A stretch of 64,000 nucleotides of DNA from an uncultured Bacteroidota bacterium (lineage in GTDB: Bacteria; Bacteroidota; Bacteroidia; Flavobacteriales; Flavobacteriaceae). The notes below the pieces were generated by a model. It was not told where the DNA came from. It searched no databases and was given only the letters and a program-made list of their open reading frames with translations. The DNA lies in contig CACJYD010000006.1 in assembly GCA_902597545.1 (NCBI GenBank), positions 16,224 through 80,223 on the forward strand, read 5' to 3'. Every line of letters begins with the position of its first letter. The stretch's first letter is position 1. Positions 40,972 to 49,520 of this stretch are shown piece after piece. A program made the translations under genes and the position numbers.

Positions 40972-41241
40972 ATGAATGAGATAAATATTAATAGAATCAT
41001 TGAAATGGCTTGGGAAGATAGAACTACGTTTGATGCAATCAAAAAACAGTTTGGGGTTTCTGAGAGTGAGGTTATAAAAATAATGCGAAATAACCTTAAA
41101 AAATCAAGTTTTAGACTGTGGAGAAAAAGAGTTAGCGGAAGAAAAACCAAACATTTAAAAATTTTAGAAAATGAAGGTTTAAAAACATTGAGATTTAAAT
41201 GCTCGCGGCAAAAAAATATCTCAAATAATAAAATTACTTAA
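40972..41241 (+). CDS. TIGR03643/DUF2805 small protein
   Basis: INRIIEMAWEDRTTFDAIKKQFGVSESEVIKIMRNNLKKSSFRLWRKRVSGRKTKH. Confidence 0.9.
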   Translation: MNEININRIIEMAWEDRTTFDAIKKQFGVSESEVIKIMRNNLKKSSFRLWRKRVSGRKTKHLKILENEGLKTLRFKCSRQKNISNNKIT

Positions 41242-42544
41242 TCCTTTCTATTGATGCTCCAATATTCTGGAGTCTTTCATCAATGTTTTCATATCCCCTG
41301 TCAATTTGTTCAATGTTGTCAATGACACTTGTTCCATCAGCAGATAGTGCAGCAATTAATAGTGAAATTCCTGCCCTAATATCTGGGGATGTCATTTTTG
41401 TTGCCTTAAGACTCGATTTAAAATTATGTCCTATCACTACAGCACGGTGAGGATCACACAAAATTATTTTAGCACCCATGTCTATAAGCTTATCAACAAA
41501 AAACAATCTACTCTCGAACATCTTTTGATGAATTAATACACTACCTTTTGCCTGAGTAGCAACCACCAAAACAATACTAATTAAATCTGGTGTGAACAGA
41601 GGCCATGGGCCATCAGAAATAGTCAATACACTACCATCAATGTTATTCTGAATTTCATAACCGTTCATGTGAGGTGGAATTCTAATACTATTTTCAGTTT
41701 TTTCAATGTTAATTCCAAGTTTGGAGAATACGTTTAAAATTTGATCTAATATTTTAATTTCTACTCCATTTATTGTTATGTCACTTTTTGTCAAGGCTGC
41801 CAAGCCAATCCAACTACCAATTTCAATCATATCAGGTTGTATTTTATGGTCACAACCTGAAAGTTCTTTTACGCCATTAATTTTTAACAAATTTGAGCCA
41901 ATACCAGAAATTTTACCACCCATGGCATTTATCATACTACAGAGTTGCTGAATGTAAGGCTCGCACGCTGCATTATATATGGTTGTTTCACCATTTGCAA
42001 GAGCAGCAGTCATAATAATATTTGCTGTACCTGTAACTGAGGGTTGATCCAATAAAATATAAGAACCCTTAAGTTTATTTGCAGTTACATTATACCGGTA
42101 ATTTTTATTATCATATTTGAAATTCGCTCCTAATTTCACAAGACCCTCAAAATGTGTGTCTAACTTTCTTCTACCAATTTTATCACCCCCAGGCTTTGGT
42201 ATTGATGCTTTACCAAATCTGGATAGTAATGGCCCAATTATCATAATCGAACCTCTAAGTCCTTTAGCTTTTGTCTCAAAATCAATTGTGTTTAAATAAT
42301 CTAAATCAATATTTTTTGATTCAAAAGAATATTTATTTTGATTTATTTTTTTTACTGTAACTCCCAAGTTATCAAGCAAATCAATCAATCTATTAACATC
42401 GATAATATTAGGAATATTATCAATTGTTACAATTTTCTCTGTTAATAGCACAGCACTTATGACTTGAAGAGCCTCATTTTTTGCACCTTGAGGTATAATT
42501 ACTCCTGACAAGTTATTACCTCCTTTAACTTTAAAAGTTCCCAT
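41234..42544 (-). CDS. murA: UDP-N-acetylglucosamine 1-carboxyvinyltransferase
   Basis: GTFKVKGGNNLSGVIIPQGAKNEALQ; GETTIYNAACEPYIQQL; SPDIRAGISLLIAALSADG. Confidence 0.94.
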   Translation of the reverse strand: MGTFKVKGGNNLSGVIIPQGAKNEALQVISAVLLTEKIVTIDNIPNIIDVNRLIDLLDNLGVTVKKINQNKYSFESKNIDLDYLNTIDFETKAKGLRGSIMIIGPLLSRFGKASIPKPGGDKIGRRKLDTHFEGLVKLGANFKYDNKNYRYNVTANKLKGSYILLDQPSVTGTANIIMTAALANGETTIYNAACEPYIQQLCSMINAMGGKISGIGSNLLKINGVKELSGCDHKIQPDMIEIGSWIGLAALTKSDITINGVEIKILDQILNVFSKLGINIEKTENSIRIPPHMNGYEIQNNIDGSVLTISDGPWPLFTPDLISIVLVVATQAKGSVLIHQKMFESRLFFVDKLIDMGAKIILCDPHRAVVIGHNFKSSLKATKMTSPDIRAGISLLIAALSADGTSVIDNIEQIDRGYENIDERLQNIGASIERIK

Positions 42545-43182
42545 TATTTTCTCTTAAAATTTCTATATGGTTTTTTTCCTTTTTTGGGAGATTTGGAAAA
42601 CTTTTTAGTGGATAGACTAATTAGATCTTTTGAGTCAGTCAGTGGTTTTGTATGTTTATCAAGAGTTATTTTTCCATCTGATAGTTCTAACATATGATTA
42701 AATATAATTGAATCATCAACAGAGTCTTTGTTCCATCTTAAAAAACACTTTTTCATATGGTTTGCAATAACATAAATTAATTCTGTTTTCATATCACCAT
42801 CCTCCCAATTTGCTGCAACATCAATCATTTTTTTTATTGTATTTCCATAAAATCTATATTTGGGATAGTTCTGAGGATAATTTAGTCTTTCTGGCTTTTC
42901 TTCAAATATTTCCTTTGATGGTTTTGGAAAAGGAGAGTCAACATCCAAATTAAATTCTGACATTATAAAAAGCTGATCCCATAATTTATGTTGAAAATCA
43001 GGAACGTCCCTTAAATGTGGATTTAAATTACCCATTACACCAATGATTGCCTTAGCCATTTTATTCCTTTCATTTTTATCTGAACAAGCTACAGCTTGAT
43101 TAACCATTTTTTGAATATGTCTACCATATTCAGGTATGATTAAATCTATTCTTTCAGTATTGTACTCAAGAGAATCTATCAA
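42544..43182 (-). CDS. DUF4290 domain protein
   Basis: YNTERIDLIIPEYGRHIQKMVNQAV; NLNPHLRDVPDFQHKLWDQLF. Confidence 0.9.
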   Translation of the reverse strand: MIDSLEYNTERIDLIIPEYGRHIQKMVNQAVACSDKNERNKMAKAIIGVMGNLNPHLRDVPDFQHKLWDQLFIMSEFNLDVDSPFPKPSKEIFEEKPERLNYPQNYPKYRFYGNTIKKMIDVAANWEDGDMKTELIYVIANHMKKCFLRWNKDSVDDSIIFNHMLELSDGKITLDKHTKPLTDSKDLISLSTKKFSKSPKKGKKPYRNFKRK

Positions 43183-43219
43183 AGTATTTTATTTGACGAT
43201 AAAAGTAAAGATTTTTTCA

Positions 43220-43504
43220 CTACAAAGAAATAATTCCATCAATTTTAGATATATCTAAGTATTTTGCTATTACTTCATCTGGATTTTTCATAAACTTAAC
43301 TATCGTAATACTAAGATAACTCTTATTTGAGGACTCTTTTAAGGTAAGTTTGCAAAGATTTAAATCAAATTTTGATAACAATTCTTCCTTTTTCTTTGTT
43401 TCATTTACAATGATAAATTTATATATATATTCTGACGGCCAATTCTGATATTTTTCGAGATCATTTTTTAATTTTTGGTAATCTTTTTTGGATGAATCAG
43501 CCAT
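43220..43504 (-). CDS. DUF493 (YbeD-like) protein
   Basis: WPSEYIYKFIIVNETKKKEELLSKF; MKNPDEVIAKYLDISKIDGIISL. Confidence 0.85.
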   Translation of the reverse strand: MADSSKKDYQKLKNDLEKYQNWPSEYIYKFIIVNETKKKEELLSKFDLNLCKLTLKESSNKSYLSITIVKFMKNPDEVIAKYLDISKIDGIISL

Positions 43505-43561
43505 TTATCAAATATAGTAACAAATTATAGTTATATTTTTGTATCTGAATGAACAAAGTTT

Positions 43562-44086
43562 ATGAGTAAGATACTTATCACAGGAGGTCCTGGAACTGGT
43601 AAAACATCTCTAATCAATTGGATGCAAGAACATGGATATTTTTGTTCCAAAGAAATAGTCAGGGAGATTACAAAAAGAAAGAGAGAGGATGGACATGATC
43701 AATACTTTCTCTCTGATCCACTGAATTTTAGTATTGAATTATTTGATAAAAGATTTGAGGAATACAAAAAAAATTACAATTCAGATTATATATTTTATGA
43801 TAGAGGTCCATTGGATGTTCTAGCATATTTGGATTTTAAAAATATTAAAATACCGAATGATTTAAATAATAAGGCAAAGTCTATTAATTATGATTTATCA
43901 TTTATCTTACATCCTTGGCAAGATATATATATAAATGATGATGTTAGATATGAAACCTTTTCTGAATGTGAAGAAATTCATAAAAACCTATTTAATAAAT
44001 ACAAAGAATTCAATATTAAATTAATATCTGTACCTAATTGTTCTGTGGAAAAGAGATTTGATTTTATAAAGAAATATTTGAATTAA
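43562..44086 (+). CDS. AAA ATPase / P-loop nucleotide kinase-like protein
   Basis: ILITGGPGTGKTSLINWMQEHGY; FYDRGPLDVLAYL. Confidence 0.88.
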   Translation: MSKILITGGPGTGKTSLINWMQEHGYFCSKEIVREITKRKREDGHDQYFLSDPLNFSIELFDKRFEEYKKNYNSDYIFYDRGPLDVLAYLDFKNIKIPNDLNNKAKSINYDLSFILHPWQDIYINDDVRYETFSECEEIHKNLFNKYKEFNIKLISVPNCSVEKRFDFIKKYLN

Positions 44087-44087
44087 A

Positions 44088-45026
44088 ATGAAAAATTCAT
44101 TTAAAATAATTTTTATGGGAACCCCAGACTTTGCAATACCAAGTCTAGATTCATTATACAAATCACAACACAACTTATGTTGTGTTGTTACTGCAGCTGA
44201 TAAAAAACAAGGAAGAGGATTGAAAGTAGTTAGTAGTCCTGTAAAAAATTATTGTTTAAAAAATACAATTAAGGTTATTCAACCTGAAAATTTTCACAGC
44301 CAAGAGTTTCTTAATGAGATTATTGGTTACAAACCAGATATAATTGTTGTAGTTGCTTTCAAAATATTGCCAAAAAAACTATGGGAAATACCAAAATTAG
44401 GTACCATTAATATTCATGCATCAATATTACCAAATTTAAGAGGAGCTGCTCCCATCAATTGGGCAATAATTAATGGATTAAAAAAAACAGGGCTGACTAG
44501 TTTTTTTATTAATGAGGGTGTGGATACTGGAGATATTATTAAGATTAAAGAAATAAAGATCAATGAAGATGATAATTTTGGTTCTTTATATGACAGGTTG
44601 AGGAGTTTAAGTGGGAACTTTATACTAGACACCATAGATGAAATACAAAAGGTTAACGGTAAACCTCAAGTAAATACTAAAGATTTATTAACTGCTCCTA
44701 AATTAAATAAAGAAAACACAAAAATAAACTGGCTTGAAGATGGAAAAAAAATTGTAAAAAAAATCAAGGGTCTATCCCCAATTCCAGGTGCTTGGTCTAG
44801 AATAAAAGATTCTAATAAAATTATCAAAATTTATGATTCTTTATTTCATGAATTAAATCATGATTTTGAAATTGGAAAAATGTATATAGAAAGTAGTAAT
44901 AAATTGATGGTAGCTGTTAAAAAGGGGGCTATAGAAGTTTTAAGTTTAAAAATAGAGGGGAAAAAAAGAATCTCTGGACTAGATTATATTAACGGACTTA
45001 AAAATAAAACCATAAAACTTATATAA
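44088..45026 (+). CDS. fmt: Methionyl-tRNA formyltransferase
   Basis: IIFMGTPDFAIPSLDSL; NIHASILPNLRGAAPINWAIING; DTGDIIK. Confidence 0.96.
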   Translation: MKNSFKIIFMGTPDFAIPSLDSLYKSQHNLCCVVTAADKKQGRGLKVVSSPVKNYCLKNTIKVIQPENFHSQEFLNEIIGYKPDIIVVVAFKILPKKLWEIPKLGTINIHASILPNLRGAAPINWAIINGLKKTGLTSFFINEGVDTGDIIKIKEIKINEDDNFGSLYDRLRSLSGNFILDTIDEIQKVNGKPQVNTKDLLTAPKLNKENTKINWLEDGKKIVKKIKGLSPIPGAWSRIKDSNKIIKIYDSLFHELNHDFEIGKMYIESSNKLMVAVKKGAIEVLSLKIEGKKRISGLDYINGLKNKTIKLI

Positions 45027-45572
45027 TTGAATAAAGGAAAGATTTTAGTTTCTAATTTTACTATTTTGAATGATCTTGAATTTAACAAGTCCGTAATAAT
45101 TATTGTTAAAGATGATGAAGAGGCTACCATTGGATTTATACTTAATAAAAAATCAAAATATATTATCTCAGATTTGAATGAGTCATGTAAAGGATTAGAT
45201 TTATCAATTTATGAAGGGGGTCCAGTTGCAATGGATTCAATACATTTCATACACAAAAAGTGTAAGTTCTTGAATGATAGTATTAAAATAACTGATGACT
45301 TATATTGGGGAATGAATTTCAAATTAGCTGTAGAATTATTAAAGGAAGATAAAATAAGTAAAAATGATATTAAATTTTTCCTAGGATATTCTGGATGGGA
45401 AAAAAATCAATTAAAAGGTGAATTAGATGAAAACTCATGGTTGCTATCGAACAATTTCAAAACTAAAGATATATTGAAAACGTCAAATCTATTTTGGAAA
45501 AAAAAAATCAACGAATTTGGCGAGTACTATAAAATTTGGTCTAATTCACCAGATAACCCTAATCTCAACTAA
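45027..45572 (+). CDS. YqgE/AlgH family protein
   Basis: TTG start; KGKILVSNFTIL; GFILNKKS; YEGGPVAMDSIHFIH; FLGYSGWEKNQLKGEL. Confidence 0.93.
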   Translation: MNKGKILVSNFTILNDLEFNKSVIIIVKDDEEATIGFILNKKSKYIISDLNESCKGLDLSIYEGGPVAMDSIHFIHKKCKFLNDSIKITDDLYWGMNFKLAVELLKEDKISKNDIKFFLGYSGWEKNQLKGELDENSWLLSNNFKTKDILKTSNLFWKKKINEFGEYYKIWSNSPDNPNLN

Positions 45573-46392
45573 TAAAATTATTAAGCATAGTTATTATTTT
45601 TTTTGTTTTACTGCAATCATAATCCTTTTTTCGAAACTTGGTTACAGAAAAAATACCTTGAGCTATGTTTGTTCCAAAAATTTCATCAGATTGAGTTATA
45701 TCGAAAGTTGATAAATCTTGTTCACATAGTTCAAATGAGCTACTGGATAAAATTTTAAATAAATTCTTTCTTAAAACTCCATTCAAACATCCAGATTTTA
45801 AAGTTGGTGTATAAATTTTTTCATCTTTGATTATAAAAAGGTTTGAATTTATAAATTCAGAAACTAATTTATCCTTATTAAGAAGAATACAATTATCAAA
45901 TCCATTTTCACTAGCATATATTGACGCAACTACATTTATAATTTTGTTATTTGTCTTAATGGATGAAATTAATTGGTTATCTAAGTAATAGTCCTTGTAC
46001 AGATCAACTTCATAATGACCTTTATTTAATTCGTAAGTATTGTAGTTTATCGATTCGCAAGAGATAATAAATGATGGCGTATTTTTTTTAGGTTTATATT
46101 TTCCACCTGAAAATCTAAATATATTAATTCTTATTCTAGAATTTCTAGTTTGAGAAATACTATTATGAATTTTAATAATATTTTCCTTAAAAAATTCAGG
46201 TGTATATTTATCTGGAATATCTAGCCTAATAATTCTCATAGAGGACATAAGTCTAAAGTAATGATCTTCCCAAAATAAAATTTTGTCATTAAAAATAATT
46301 AGAGTTTCAAAAACAGCATCGCCATAAAGAAACGCTCTATTATTAATTAATTGATCTGAAAGATCAGTAATCTTACCGTTAAAATTAATCAT
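45565..46392 (-). CDS. Class IV aminotransferase (PabC/IlvE-like)
   Basis: AFLYGDAVFETL; RIRINIFR; ISCESINY; TPTLKSGCLNGVLRKNL. Confidence 0.88.
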   Translation of the reverse strand: MINFNGKITDLSDQLINNRAFLYGDAVFETLIIFNDKILFWEDHYFRLMSSMRIIRLDIPDKYTPEFFKENIIKIHNSISQTRNSRIRINIFRFSGGKYKPKKNTPSFIISCESINYNTYELNKGHYEVDLYKDYYLDNQLISSIKTNNKIINVVASIYASENGFDNCILLNKDKLVSEFINSNLFIIKDEKIYTPTLKSGCLNGVLRKNLFKILSSSSFELCEQDLSTFDITQSDEIFGTNIAQGIFSVTKFRKKDYDCSKTKKIITMLNNFIS

Positions 46393-46401
46393 TAAAAAAA
46401 G

Positions 46402-46785
46402 TTAAGAGGATCCAAGAACTTGTTTTAAATCAGCAATTTGACTTTCCCAAAGCATTTTTGATTCCTCAACTTCATCTTCTTCGGAAAAATCTGTTACCAT
46501 TAATGAAACATCTTTAGTTAATTCATCAACAACAATCTTTATTTCAAAATAATAATTATCATCTTCTTCTAACCATTTAAATTTGACAAACTGATTGTTC
46601 TTAGAAGAAATTAATTCAGCTTGTTCCTCAACACCATCCCAAAAAAAGGAGAATATTTTTCCTCTAGAGTTAACATTATCAGCATACCATTCAGAAAGAC
46701 TCGAAGCGCTTGAAATATACTGATATAACATGTTTGGTGAGGCCTGTATAGGAAATTCAAGTTCATATTTAATTTTATCTGACAT
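46402..46785 (-). CDS. START-like (SRPBCC) domain protein
   Basis: YELEFPIQASPNMLYQYISSASSLSEWYADNVNSRGKIFSFFWDG. Confidence 0.88.
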   Translation of the reverse strand: MSDKIKYELEFPIQASPNMLYQYISSASSLSEWYADNVNSRGKIFSFFWDGVEEQAELISSKNNQFVKFKWLEEDDNYYFEIKIVVDELTKDVSLMVTDFSEEDEVEESKMLWESQIADLKQVLGSS

Positions 46786-46847
46786 CTCAAGGCAATATAT
46801 ATATTAAAATTGAACTTCAAAAGAAAAAATATTTTTTTTCTTTCATG

Positions 46848-46878
46848 TTTGACTCTTCTTATTTAGTTTATATATTTG
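46848..46878 (+). promoter_or_regulatory. Bacteroidetes-type promoter for tRNA-Met
   Basis: TTTG-N19-TATATTTG, 11 nt before the tRNA 5' end. Confidence 0.85.
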
Positions 46879-46889
46879 AGCCTCAATTT

Positions 46890-46963
46890 GGCGAGGTAGC
46901 TCAGGCGGTTAGAGCGTCGGATTCATAACCCGGAGGTCGGGAGTTCAAGTCTCCCCCTCGCTA
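46890..46963 (+). tRNA. tRNA-Met (anticodon CAT)
   Basis: GGCGAGGTAGCTCAGGCGGTTAGAGCGTCGGATTCATAACCCGGAGGTCGGGAGTTCAAGTCTCCCCCTCGCTA. Confidence 0.93.
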
Positions 46964-48328
46964 CAATTTTTGATAATTATTTATAAAATCTTTAAAATCA
47001 TAATCCTTTTCATTGCCTGAAACCATATTCCTAATTTTAATGAAATTTTGTTGATTCTCAGACTCTCCATAAATTAAAACATCTTTGAAATTATTTTTAT
47101 TAGCAAATGAAAATTGTTTTGATAATTTAATATTGTCAGGATAAATAAATACTTTCTTTCCTAATCCTCTCAATTCACCTAATAGATTTAAAATTTTACA
47201 AATATATTCCTCTCCGAAATTAATAACTAAAATATCGTTGTTGAGTGCTATTTTTTGTGGAAAAAGTTCTTTATCATTAATAACATGAAATATTCTGTCA
47301 AGACCAAACGATATACCAATTCCGGAATTATTCTTAAGATTAAAAGCCTCTGTTAGATTTTCATACCTACCACCACCTCCTAAGGAGCCAATATTTGAAT
47401 CTGATTTTAAATTAACCTCATATATCATTCCAGTATAATATTCTAATCCTCTTGCGAGAGATATATCAAAATCTATATTGATTAATTTTTTGTCTTGACC
47501 TATCATATTTATTATAGTTTCTAAATCAGAGAATAATTTTAAATCATTATCACTTAAATAATTCTTAATTAATTTCAAATATTCCTGATGATTAGGATTT
47601 TTATTAATAATATCGAAAAGTTTATCAATTTCACTAGAATTTTTAAACTTAGATTTGAGTTCCTCCTTAGTTTTCTCTGCGCCAATTTTATCAATTTTGT
47701 CCAATGAAATGACAAAGTCATTAAAATTATCTTTGATACCAATTTTTTTTGCTATTGCGTTTAAGACTTGCCTGTGATTTATTTTAATCACAACATCATT
47801 TAATTGTAGTTTTCTGAAAACTGATGAGTATAATTGAATCATTTCAAACTCTAGTAATATTGAATCTGAGCCAATAACGTCTGCATCACATTGAGTAAAT
47901 TCCTGATATCTGCCTTTTTGTGGCCTGTCTGCTCTCCAAACATTTTGAATTTGAAATCTTTTAAAAGGAAAAGAAATTTCATTTTGATGCTGTGATACAT
48001 ATCTAGCTAGTGGAACAGTCAAATCAAATCTAAGTCCCTTTTCAGAAATTGATGAAATAAAATCACTATAATTTTTATTATTAAATGCCTTTAAATCTGC
48101 TTTTGATATTTTTTCACCTGAATTTATAATATTGAAAAGGAACTTGTCACCCTCTGTCCCATATTTATGATATAATGTTGATCTTCTTTCAATTGATGGA
48201 GTTTCTATTTCGTTATAACCAAAACTTTCAAAAGTTGAGCTTATAATATCAATTATATATCTTCTTCTTTGTAAGGTTAAAGGATTAAAATCTCTAGTAC
48301 CTTTGGGATTTAATGGTTTATTTGACAT
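46961..48328 (-). CDS. hisS: Histidyl-tRNA synthetase
   Basis: NPKGTRDFNPL, LRFDLTVPLARYV, FQIQNVWRADRPQKGRYQEFTQCDAD, LARGLEYYTGMIYE. Confidence 0.96.
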   Translation of the reverse strand: MSNKPLNPKGTRDFNPLTLQRRRYIIDIISSTFESFGYNEIETPSIERRSTLYHKYGTEGDKFLFNIINSGEKISKADLKAFNNKNYSDFISSISEKGLRFDLTVPLARYVSQHQNEISFPFKRFQIQNVWRADRPQKGRYQEFTQCDADVIGSDSILLEFEMIQLYSSVFRKLQLNDVVIKINHRQVLNAIAKKIGIKDNFNDFVISLDKIDKIGAEKTKEELKSKFKNSSEIDKLFDIINKNPNHQEYLKLIKNYLSDNDLKLFSDLETIINMIGQDKKLINIDFDISLARGLEYYTGMIYEVNLKSDSNIGSLGGGGRYENLTEAFNLKNNSGIGISFGLDRIFHVINDKELFPQKIALNNDILVINFGEEYICKILNLLGELRGLGKKVFIYPDNIKLSKQFSFANKNNFKDVLIYGESENQQNFIKIRNMVSGNEKDYDFKDFINNYQKL

Positions 48329-48375
48329 TTATAACCAAATATCACTCTTTTTGAAAAAAATAAAAAATTAAGGGA

Positions 48376-48825
48376 TTACTTTTGTTCTTTAATAACTTCA
48401 AATTTAAGTTCAAAGTTAACTTCTCTGTGTAATCTAATATTTGAGGAATAATTACCTGTTTTCTTGATGCTTGAACCTAATTGAATGAATTTTTTTTCTA
48501 TTTCTATTCCGTTTTCAGCTAATTCCTTTGAAATCTCACTGGAAGTAACAGAACCAAAAAGTTTATCACCCTCGAGAGCTTTAGCACTTATTTTTAAATC
48601 TAACTTTTCAAGCTTTTTCACAATCTTATTGGCCTCATCAATTGCTTTTTTCTGCTTATTTTGAGATTGCTTAATTTTTTCTTGAAGAACTTTTTTATTA
48701 GATTCAGTAGCTAGAATAGCTAAGCCATTAGGAATCAAAAAGTTTCTGCCGTATCCATTTTTGACAGTGACAAGGTCATCTTTAAAACCTAAATTTTCTA
48801 CATCTTCTTTTAAAATCAATTCCAT
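48376..48825 (-). CDS. rplI: 50S ribosomal protein L9
   Basis: MELILKEDVENLGFKDDLVTVKNGYGRNFLIPNGLA. Confidence 0.97.
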   Translation of the reverse strand: MELILKEDVENLGFKDDLVTVKNGYGRNFLIPNGLAILATESNKKVLQEKIKQSQNKQKKAIDEANKIVKKLEKLDLKISAKALEGDKLFGSVTSSEISKELAENGIEIEKKFIQLGSSIKKTGNYSSNIRLHREVNFELKFEVIKEQK

Positions 48826-48832
48826 TTTAAAA

Positions 48833-49120
48833 TTATTTTAATAAATCAGATTGATAGGGTAATAAAGCTAAGTGTCTTGCCCTTTTAATTGCAACTGAAA
48901 CCTTTCTTTGGTATTTTAAGGATGTACCAGTTAATCTTCTTGGAAGGATTTTTCCTTGTTCGTTTATGAATTTCAATAAATAATCAGGATCCTTATAATC
49001 GATATATTTAATACCAAGTCTTTTAAATCTACAATACTTCTTTCTATTTTTTGTAGATATATCTAGTGGTGTTAAATATCTTATTTGTCCCTGATTACTG
49101 TTTAAATTCATATCAGCCAT
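48833..49120 (-). CDS. rpsR: 30S ribosomal protein S18
   Basis: [51 protein letters not shown]. Confidence 0.97.
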   Translation of the reverse strand: MADMNLNSNQGQIRYLTPLDISTKNRKKYCRFKRLGIKYIDYKDPDYLLKFINEQGKILPRRLTGTSLKYQRKVSVAIKRARHLALLPYQSDLLK

Positions 49121-49467
49121 TATACTTTATCTTTTTTTAATTTTTTTCTTCTTTTAACAGCCCAATTATTAGCATCTTTATCAAGAGAAACATTCAAATA
49201 TCTCATAATCCTCTCATCTCTTTTAAGTTCTGTCTCATAAAGTTCAATTACGTTAACTTCTGAATCATATTCAAAATCAATAAGTGCATAAAAACCACTT
49301 AATTTCTTTTGGATTGAGTAGGCTAATTTTTTTAGTCCCCAATTTTCAACATCAATGATTTTACAACCATTATCCTTTAAAAATTTCTCATACTTCTTAA
49401 TTGCATCTTTGACCTGATCTTCGGACAATGCAGGGTTAAGAATAAAAACAGATTCGTAATGCCTCAT
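49120..49467 (-). CDS. rpsF: 30S ribosomal protein S6
   Basis: [44 protein letters not shown]. Confidence 0.97.
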   Translation of the reverse strand: MRHYESVFILNPALSEDQVKDAIKKYEKFLKDNGCKIIDVENWGLKKLAYSIQKKLSGFYALIDFEYDSEVNVIELYETELKRDERIMRYLNVSLDKDANNWAVKRRKKLKKDKV

Positions 49468-49478
49468 AAATTAGGTCG

Positions 49479-49509
49479 CAAAAATACTGTTTATCTCGAA
49501 ACAAACAAA
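49479..49509 (-). promoter_or_regulatory. Promoter of the rpsF-rpsR-rplI operon
   Basis: Minus strand TTTG-N19-TATTTTTG ending 11 nt before the rpsF ATG. Confidence 0.8.
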
Positions 49510-49520
49510 AAAAATAAAAT

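Noticed and set aside
46890-46963. A-C mismatch at the top of the tRNA-Met anticodon stem as a sign of a decayed tRNA
   Set aside because: To my recollection flavobacterial elongator tRNA-Met commonly has this A-C pair; the rest of the cloverleaf is intact and the promoter is ideal.
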